A program made the position numbers and the translations under genes. This document shows positions 31,601-40,600 of a stretch of DNA of 64,000 nucleotides, one piece after another; the stretch's first letter is position 1, and each line of letters starts with the position of its first letter. Origin of the DNA: JAGOEY01 sp017997515 (GTDB lineage: Bacteria > Pseudomonadota > Gammaproteobacteria > Burkholderiales > Burkholderiaceae_C); NCBI GenBank assembly GCA_026314275.1, contig CP111109.1, positions 3,968,001 to 4,032,000 on the forward strand, in the 5' to 3' direction. The notes beneath the pieces were generated by a model. It was not told where the DNA came from. It ran no database searches and saw nothing but the letters and a program-made list of their open reading frames with translations.

Positions 31601-34600
31601 CGGTTGTGCTCAGGCCCGTAGACAGGCTGTTGATACCGCTGGTAGCCGTGCTCAGGCCCGTGGAGGTAGACGTAGACAAGCTCGCCACCGTGCTATCTGT
31701 CGTGCTCAGGCCAGTGCTCAGGCTGTTGATACCGCTGGTAGCTGTGCTCAGGCCTGTGGAGGTCGAGGTGGACAAGCTCGCAACCGTGCTGTCCGTCGTG
31801 CTCAGGCCAGTGCTCAGGCTGTTGATACCGCTGGTCGCTGTGCTCAAGCCCGTTGAGGTCGAGGTGGACAGGCTCGCCACCGTGCTGTCGGTTGTGCTCA
31901 GGCCCGTAGACAGGCTATTGATGCCACTGGTAGCTGTACTCAGGCCTGTGGAGGTCGAGGTAGACAGGCTGGCAACCGTGCTATCTGTCGTGCTCAGGCC
32001 AGTGCTCAGGCTGTTGATACCGCTGGTCGCAGTGCTCAGACCCGTTGAGGTCGAGGTAGACAAGCTGTTGATGCCGCTGGTAGCTGTGCTCAAACCTGTG
32101 GAGGTCGAGGTGGACAAGCTCGCAACCGTGCTGTCCGTCGTGCTCAGGCCAGTGCTCAGGCTGTTGATGCCACTGGTCGCTGTGCTCAAGCCCGTTGAGG
32201 TCGAGGTGGACAGGCTCGCAACCGTGCTGTCCGTCGTGCTCAGACCCGTCGACAGACTATTGATACCACTGGTCGCTGTGCTCAAACCTGTGGAGGTCGA
32301 GGTAGACAAGCTGTTGATGCCGCTGGTAGCTGTGCTCAGACCCGTTGAGGTCGAGGTGGACAAGCTGGCAACCGTGCTGTCGGTTGTGCTCAGACCTGTG
32401 CTCAGGCTGTTGATACCGCTGGTCGCGGTGCTCAGGCCCGTCGACGTAGACGTAGACAGGCTGGCAACTGTGCTGTCGGTTGTGCTCAGACCTGTGCTCA
32501 GGCTATTGATGCCGCTGGTCGCTGTGCTCAGACCAGTGGAGGTCGAGGTGGACAAGCTCGCCACAGTGCTATCTGTCGTGCTCAGGCCCGTAGACAGGCT
32601 ATTGATGCCACTGGTAGCCGTGCTCAGGCCCGTTGAGGTCGAGGTGGACAGGCTGGCAACCGTGCTGTCCGTCGTGCTCAGGCCAGTGCTCAGGCTATTG
32701 ATGCCGCTGGTCGCTGTGCTCAAACCTGTGGAGGTCGAGGTGGACAGGCTCGCAACCGTGCTGTCCGTCGTGCTCAGGCCAGTGCTCAGGCTGTTGATGC
32801 CACTGGTCGCTGTGCTCAAGCCCGTTGAGGTCGAGGTGGACAGGCTGGCAACCGTGCTGTCCGTCGTGCTCAGGCCCGTCGACAAGCTGTTGATACCGCT
32901 GGTAGCCGTGCTCAGGCCTGTGGAGGTCGAGGTAGATAGGCTCGCAACCGTGCTGTCGGTTGTGCTCAGACCTGTGCTCAGGCTGTTGATACCGCTGGTC
33001 GCTGTGCTCAGGCCCGTCGACGTAGACGTAGACAAGCTGTTGATACCACTGGTCGCTGTGCTCAGGCCTGTGGAGGTCGAGGTGGACAAGCTCGCAACTG
33101 TGCTGTCTGTCGTGCTCAGGCCCGTCGACAGACTATTGATACCACTGGTCGCTGTGCTCAAACCTGTGGAGGTCGAGGTAGACAGGCTGGCAACCGTGCT
33201 ATCTGTCGTGCTCAGACCTGTGCTCAGGCTGTTGATACCGCTGGTCGCTGTGCTCAGGCCCGTCGACGTAGACGTAGACAGGCTGGCAACTGTGCTGTCG
33301 GTTGTGCTCAGACCTGTGCTCAGGCTATTGATGCCGCTGGTCGCTGTGCTCAGACCAGTGGAGGTCGAGGTAGATAGGCTCGCCACCGTGCTGTCGGTTG
33401 TGCTCAGACCCGTAGACAGGCTGTTGATGCCGCTGGTCGCGGTGCTCAGGCCCGTCGACGTAGACGTAGACAAGCTGTTGATACCACTGGTCGCTGTGCT
33501 CAGGCCTGTGGAGGTCGAGGTGGACAAGCTCGCAACTGTGCTGTCTGTCGTGCTCAGGCCCGTCGACAAGCTATTGATACCGCTGGTCGCTGTGCTCAGA
33601 CCAGTGGAGGTCGAGGTGGACAAGCTCGCCACAGTGCTGTCTGTCGTGCTCAGGCCCGTCGACAAGCTATTGATACCGCTGGTCGCTGTGCTCAGACCAG
33701 TGGAGGTCGAGGTGGACAAGCTCGCCACAGTGCTATCTGTCGTGCTCAGGCCCGTAGACAGGCTATTGATGCCACTGGTAGCTGTGCTCAGACCCGTTGA
33801 GGTCGAGGTGGACAGGCTGGCAACCGTGCTGTCCGTCGTGCTCAGGCCAGTGCTCAGGCTGTTGATGCCGCTGGTCGCTGTGCTCAAACCTGTGGAGGTC
33901 GAGGTGGACAGGCTCGCAACCGTGCTGTCCGTCGTGCTCAGGCCAGTGCTCAGGCTGTTGATGCCACTGGTCGCTGTGCTCAAACCTGTGGAGGTCGAGG
34001 TGGACAGGCTGGCAACCGTGCTGTCCGTCGTGCTCAGGCCCGTCGACAAGCTGTTGATGCCACTGGTCGCTGTGCTCAAACCAGTGGAGGTCGAGGTAGA
34101 CAGGCTGTTGATACCGCTGGTAGCTGTACTCAGGCCTGTGGAGGTCGAGGTAGACAGGCTGGCAACCGTGCTATCTGTCGTGCTCAGGCCAGTGCTCAGG
34201 CTGTTGATACCGCTGGTCGCAGTGCTCAGACCCGTCGACGTAGACGTAGACAGGCTGTTGATGCCACTGGTCGCTGTGCTCAAACCAGTGGAGGTCGAGG
34301 TAGACAAGCTGTTGATGCCGCTGGTAGCTGTGCTCAGACCCGTTGAGGTCGAGGTGGACAAGCTGGCAACCGTGCTGTCGGTTGTGCTCAGACCTGTGCT
34401 CAGGCTGTTGATACCGCTGGTCGCGGTGCTCAGGCCCGTCGACGTAGACGTAGACAGGCTGGCAACTGTGCTGTCGGTTGTGCTCAGACCTGTGCTCAGG
34501 CTATTGATGCCGCTGGTCGCTGTGCTCAGACCAGTGGAGGTCGAGGTGGACAAGCTCGCCACAGTGCTATCTGTCGTGCTCAGGCCCGTAGACAGGCTAT

Positions 34601-37600
34601 TGATGCCACTGGTAGCTGTGCTCAGACCCGTTGAGGTCGAGGTGGACAGGCTGGCAACCGTGCTGTCCGTCGTGCTCAGGCCAGTGCTCAGGCTATTGAT
34701 GCCGCTGGTCGCTGTGCTCAAACCTGTGGAGGTCGAGGTGGACAGGCTCGCAACCGTGCTGTCCGTCGTGCTCAGGCCAGTGCTCAGGCTATTGATGCCG
34801 CTGGTCGCTGTGCTCAAACCTGTGGAGGTCGAGGTGGACAGGCTCGCAACCGTGCTGTCCGTCGTGCTCAGGCCCGTCGACAAGCTGTTGATGCCACTGG
34901 TCGCTGTGCTCAAACCAGTGGAGGTCGAGGTAGACAGGCTGTTGATACCGCTGGTAGCTGTACTCAGGCCTGTGGAGGTCGAGGTAGACAGGCTGGCAAC
35001 CGTGCTGTCCGTCGTGCTCAGGCCAGTGCTCAGGCTGTTGATGCCACTGGTCGCTGTGCTCAAACCTGTGGAGGTCGAGGTGGACAGGCTCGCAACCGTG
35101 CTGTCCGTCGTGCTCAGACCCGTCGACAGACTATTGATACCACTGGTCGCTGTGCTCAAACCTGTGGAGGTCGAGGTAGACAAGCTGTTGATGCCGCTGG
35201 TAGCTGTGCTCAGACCCGTTGAGGTCGAGGTGGACAAGCTGGCAACCGTGCTGTCGGTTGTGCTCAGACCTGTGCTCAGGCTGTTGATACCGCTGGTCGC
35301 GGTGCTCAGGCCCGTCGACGTAGACGTAGACAGGCTGGCAACTGTGCTGTCCGTCGTGCTCAGGCCAGTGCTCAGGCTGTTGATGCCGCTGGTAGCTGTG
35401 CTCAAGCCCGTTGAGGTCGAGGTGGACAGGCTCGCAACCGTGCTGTCCGTCGTGCTCAGACCCGTCGACAGACTATTGATACCACTGGTCGCTGTGCTCA
35501 AACCTGTGGAGGTCGAGGTGGACAGGCTGGCAACCGTGCTGTCCGTCGTGCTCAGGCCCGTCGACAAGCTGTTGATGCCACTGGTCGCTGTACTCAGGCC
35601 TGTGGAGGTCGAGGTAGACAGGCTGGCAACCGTGCTATCTGTCGTGCTCAGGCCAGTGCTCAGGCTGTTGATACCGCTGGTAGCCGTGCTCAGACCAGTG
35701 GAGGTCGAGGTGGACAAGCTCGCCACAGTGCTGTCTGTCGTGCTCAGGCCCGTCGACAAGCTATTGATACCGCTGGTAGCTGTGCTCAAACCTGTGGAGG
35801 TCGAGGTGGACAAGCTCGCCACAGTGCTATCTGTCGTGCTCAGGCCCGTAGACAGGCTATTGATGCCACTGGTAGCTGTGCTCAGACCCGTTGCGGTCGA
35901 GGTGGACAGGCTGGCAACCGTGCTGTCCGTCGTGCTCAGGCCAGTGCTCAGGCTGTTGATGCCGCTGGTCGCTGTGCTCAAACCTGTGGAGGTCGAGGTG
36001 GACAGGCTCGCAACCGTGCTGTCCGTCGTGCTCAGGCCAGTGCTCAGGCTGTTGATGCCACTGGTCGCTGTGCTCAAACCTGTGGAGGTCGAGGTGGACA
36101 GGCTGGCAACCGTGCTGTCCGTCGTGCTCAGGCCCGTCGACAAGCTGTTGATGCCACTGGTCGCTGTGCTCAAACCAGTGGAGGTCGAGGTAGACAGGCT
36201 GTTGATACCGCTGGTAGCTGTACTCAGGCCTGTGGAGGTCGAGGTAGACAGGCTGGCAACTGTGCTGTCGGTTGTGCTCAGACCTGTGCTCAGGCTATTG
36301 ATGCCGCTGGTCGCTGTGCTCAGACCAGTGGAGGTCGAGGTAGATAGGCTCGCCACCGTGCTGTCGGTTGTGCTCAGACCCGTAGACAGGCTGTTGATGC
36401 CGCTGGTCGCGGTGCTCAGGCCCGTCGACGTAGACGTAGACAAGCTGTTGATACCACTGGTCGCTGTGCTCAGGCCTGTGGAGGTCGAGGTGGACAAGCT
36501 CGCAACTGTGCTGTCTGTCGTGCTCAGGCCCGTCGACAAGCTATTGATACCGCTGGTCGCTGTGCTCAGACCAGTGGAGGTCGAGGTGGACAGGCTGGCA
36601 ACCGTGCTGTCCGTCGTGCTCAGGCCAGTGCTCAGGCTATTGATGCCGCTGGTCGCTGTGCTCAAACCTGTGGAGGTCGAGGTGGACAGGCTCGCAACCG
36701 TGCTGTCCGTCGTGCTCAGGCCAGTGCTCAGGCTGTTGATGCCACTGGTCGCTGTGCTCAAACCTGTGGAGGTCGAGGTGGACAGGCTCGCAACCGTGCT
36801 GTCCGTCGTGCTCAGGCCCGTCGACAGACTATTGATACCACTGGTCGCTGTGCTCAAACCTGTGGAGGTCGAGGTAGACAAGCTGTTGATGCCGCTGGTA
36901 GCTGTGCTCAGACCCGTTGAGGTCGAGGTGGACAAGCTCGCAACCGTGCTGTCTGTCGTGCTCAGACCTGTGCTCAGGCTGTTGATGCCGCTGGTAGCTG
37001 TGCTCAGACCTGTGGAGGTCGAGGTGGACAGGCTGGCAACCGTGCTGTCCGTCGTGCTCAGGCCAGTGCTCAGGCTGTTGATGCCACTGGTCGCTGTGCT
37101 CAAACCAGTGGAGGTCGAGGTAGACAGGCTGTTGATACCGCTGGTCGCAGTGCTCAGACCCGTTGAGGTCGAGGTGGACAAGCTGGCAACCGTGCTGTCG
37201 GTTGTGCTCAGACCTGTGCTCAGGCTGTTGATACCACTGGTCGCTGTGCTCAAACCTGTGGAGGTCGAGGTAGACAGGCTGGCAACTGTACTGTTAGTAG
37301 TACTCAAGCCGGTAGACAAGGAGCTAAACCCGCTAGACAGCCCCCCCACGCTTGTAGACAAAGAGCTGATGCCAGTCGAAGTCGAGGTAGACAGCGACGA
37401 AATTCCGGTCGACAGACTGCTGTTGCTGGTGCTTAGCTGAGCGACCGTCGTGGCATCTGATGGATCTGCGCCGTCGGCAACGTTTTGAATACGCCGTTGC
37501 ACGGTAGTACTTCCCACCGAAACTGCCGACGCAGGCGCTACCTGGTTCGTCATAAATGCTGCACCCGTGGGCGCAGCAGACGCAACACTGCCGCTGCCGA

Positions 37601-40600
37601 TCGCAACGCCATCGCTGTAAGCCACTGTGGCGTCTTTGCCGATCGCAACACCGTTCGCGGCGCTACCGTTGACTATCGCCAGGGGGCCGATTGCGATGCT
37701 GTCGGTGCCCAGCGCCTGGCTGTCTGCCAGGACGGAATTGGTGTGAAAGTATTTGGTGCCAGTGTTGTAGATCGTGCTCAGGCTGGTGGACAAGCTGGTC
37801 ACGTTGCCGTTCGTGGTGCTCAAGCCGCTAGACAGACTACTGATACCACTGGTCGCCGTGTTCAAACCGGTTGAGGTGGACGTGGACAAACTCGCCACAG
37901 TACTGTCTGTCGTGCTCAGACCTGTTGACAAGCTATTGATGCCGCTGGTAGCTGTGCTCAAGCCTGTGGAGGTCGAGGTGGACAGACTGTTAACGCTGCT
38001 GGTCGCCGTGCTCAAACCCGTCGAAGTCGAAGTCGACAAGCTGGAAACAGTGCTGCCTGTTGTGCTCAGGCCCGTAGACAGGCTGTTGATGCCGCTGGTC
38101 GCTGTGCTCAGACCCGTAGACGTAGACGTCGACAGCGAGCTGATCCCAGTGGACAAGCTGGCGTCACGGCTGGCTGCCGTACTCAAGCCCGTTGAGGTTG
38201 AGGTGGACAGGTTGCTAATGCTGCTGTTTGCCGTACTCAAACCCGTAGACGTGGACGTGGACAGCGAACTGATACCAGTCGACAGGCTACTGATGCTGCT
38301 GGTTGCCGTGCTCAGGCCTGTGGAGGTCGAGGTAGACAAACTGGAAACAGTGCTGCCTGTTGTGCTCAGGCCCGTAGACAGGCTGTTGATACCGCTGGTA
38401 GCTGTGCTCAGACCCGTAGACGTGGACGTGGACAGCGAACTGATACCAGTGGACAAGCTGGCGTCACGGCTGGCTGCCGTACTCAGGCCCGTTGAGGTTG
38501 AGGTGGACAGGTTGCTGATGCTGCTGTTTGCCGTGCTCAAACCCGTTGAGGTCGAGGTAGACAAGCTGGACACAGTGCTACCTGTCGTACTCAGACCCGT
38601 AGACAGGCTGTTAATGCCGCTGGTAGCTGTGCTCAAGCCTGTGGACGTGGACGTGGACAGGCTGCTGATGCTGCTTGTCGCCGTACTGAGACCCGTGGAC
38701 GTAGACGTCGACAGCGAGCTGATACCAGTAGACAAGCTGGCATCGCGGCTGGCTGCCGTACTCAGGCCCGTTGAGGTTGAGGTGGACAGGTTGCTGATGC
38801 TGCTGTTTGCCGTGCTCAAACCCGTTGAGGTCGAGGTAGACAAGCTGGAAACAGTGCTACCTGTTGTGCTCAGGCCCGTGCTCAGGCTGTTGATACTGCT
38901 GGTCGCCGTGCTCAGGCCCGTGGAGGTTGAGGTGGACAGACTGCTGATGCTGCTGGTAGCCGTACTCAAACCCGTTGAAGTCGAGGTAGACAAGCTGGAA
39001 ACAGTGCTGCCTGTTGTGCTCAGGCCCGTGCTCAGGCTGTTGATACTGCTGGTCGCCGTACTGAGACCCGTGGACGTGGACGTCGACAGCGAACTGATAC
39101 CAGTCGACAAGCTGGCATCGCGGCTGGCTGCCGTACTCAGGCCCGTTGAGGTTGAGGTGGACAGGTTGCTGATGCTGCTGTTTGCCGTGCTCAAACCCGT
39201 TGAGGTCGAGGTAGACAGCGACGAAATTCCGGTCGACAGGCTGCTGTTGCTGGTACTCAGCTGAGCGACCGTCGTGGCATCTGATGGAGCGGCACCGTCG
39301 GCAACGTTTTGAATACGCCGTTGCACGGTAGTGCTGCCCACCGAAACCGCCGACGCAGGGGCCACCTGGTTCGTCATAAAAGCTGCGCCACTCGGCGCGG
39401 CCGACGCAACACTGCCGCTGCCGATCGCAACGCCATTGCTATAACCCACGCTAGCGTCTTTACCGACAGCGACTCCGTTCGCGGCACTCGCACTGACTGT
39501 TGCCAGGGGGCCGATTGCAATGCTGTCGGTGCCCAGTGCCTGGCTGTCTGCCAGGACGGAATTGGTGTGAAAGTATTTGGTGCCAGTGTTGTAGATCGTG
39601 CTCAGGCTGGTAGACAGACTCGATACGTTCCCGTTCGTCGTGCTCAGACCCGTGGACGTGGAAGTCGACAGGCTCGCAACGTTGCTGTTCGTGGTGTCCA
39701 GGCCCGTGGACAGGCTGGTGATACCTGTGGACGTGGAGGTCGACAGGTTGGTCAGGTTGCTGTTCGTCGTGCTGACACCGGTAGACAGAGAGCTGACACC
39801 AGTGGACAAACTAGCGTCGCGGCTAATTGCAGTGCTCAGCCCCGTCGACGTCGAAGTCGACAACGAGCTCACGCCGGTGGACAGGCTGGTGATACCTGTG
39901 GACGTGGAGGTCGACAGGTTGGTCAGGTTGCTGTTCGTCGTGCTGACACCGGTAGACAGAGAGCTGACACCAGTGGACAAACTAGCGTCGCGGCTAATTG
40001 CAGTGCTCAGCCCCGTCGACGTCGAAGTCGACAACGAGCTCACGCCGGTGGACAGGCTAGTGATACCTGTGGACGTGGAGGTCGACAGGTTGGTCAGGTT
40101 GCTGTTCGTCGTGCTGACACCGGTAGACAGAGAGCTGACACCAGTGGACAAACTGGCGTCGCGGCTAATTGCAGTGCTCAGCCCCGTCGACGTCGAAGTC
40201 GACAACGAACTCACACCGGTGGACAAACTGCCGACCGCAGTGGAAGTCGATGTGGACAACGAGTTCACAGCGGAATTGGTGGCAAACAGCTGGCTACCAT
40301 TAACCGCATCGGTTGAGGCAGCCGAAATTTGGCCCGCCGCCACATTGGTCAGTTGCCGTTGTTCAGTGGCCGACCCAATGCTTACCACGCCCACCGGAGC
40401 GCCACCAGCAAAGTTGTACGCTGTGCCACCGATCGTGCCCGTATTCGTCGCCACGGCTGCCGCCGTGGTCGTACCATCCCCCAGTGCAACACTGCGCGAC
40501 GTGGTTGCTACAGCCCGGTTCCCAAGCGCCATGGCATTCGACGTTGCAGTACCCGTCACTGCCGCAGTCCCAATGGCAACACCACCAGCCGTCAAGTCCG

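Noticed and set aside
17560..37310. Could the repeat array be a CRISPR array or a satellite?
   Set aside because: Units have no unique spacers, and they are in frame with signal peptide, heads and YadA anchor, so the repeats are coding.
17614..37440. A 6,608-codon open frame on the plus strand opposite the adhesin stalk
   Set aside because: It is a shadow of the repeat: each unit lacks stop codons in this antisense frame, so the frame stays open over the whole array. The product would be a monotonous Val/Leu/Asp/Pro repeat without a signal, domain or ribosome-binding site.
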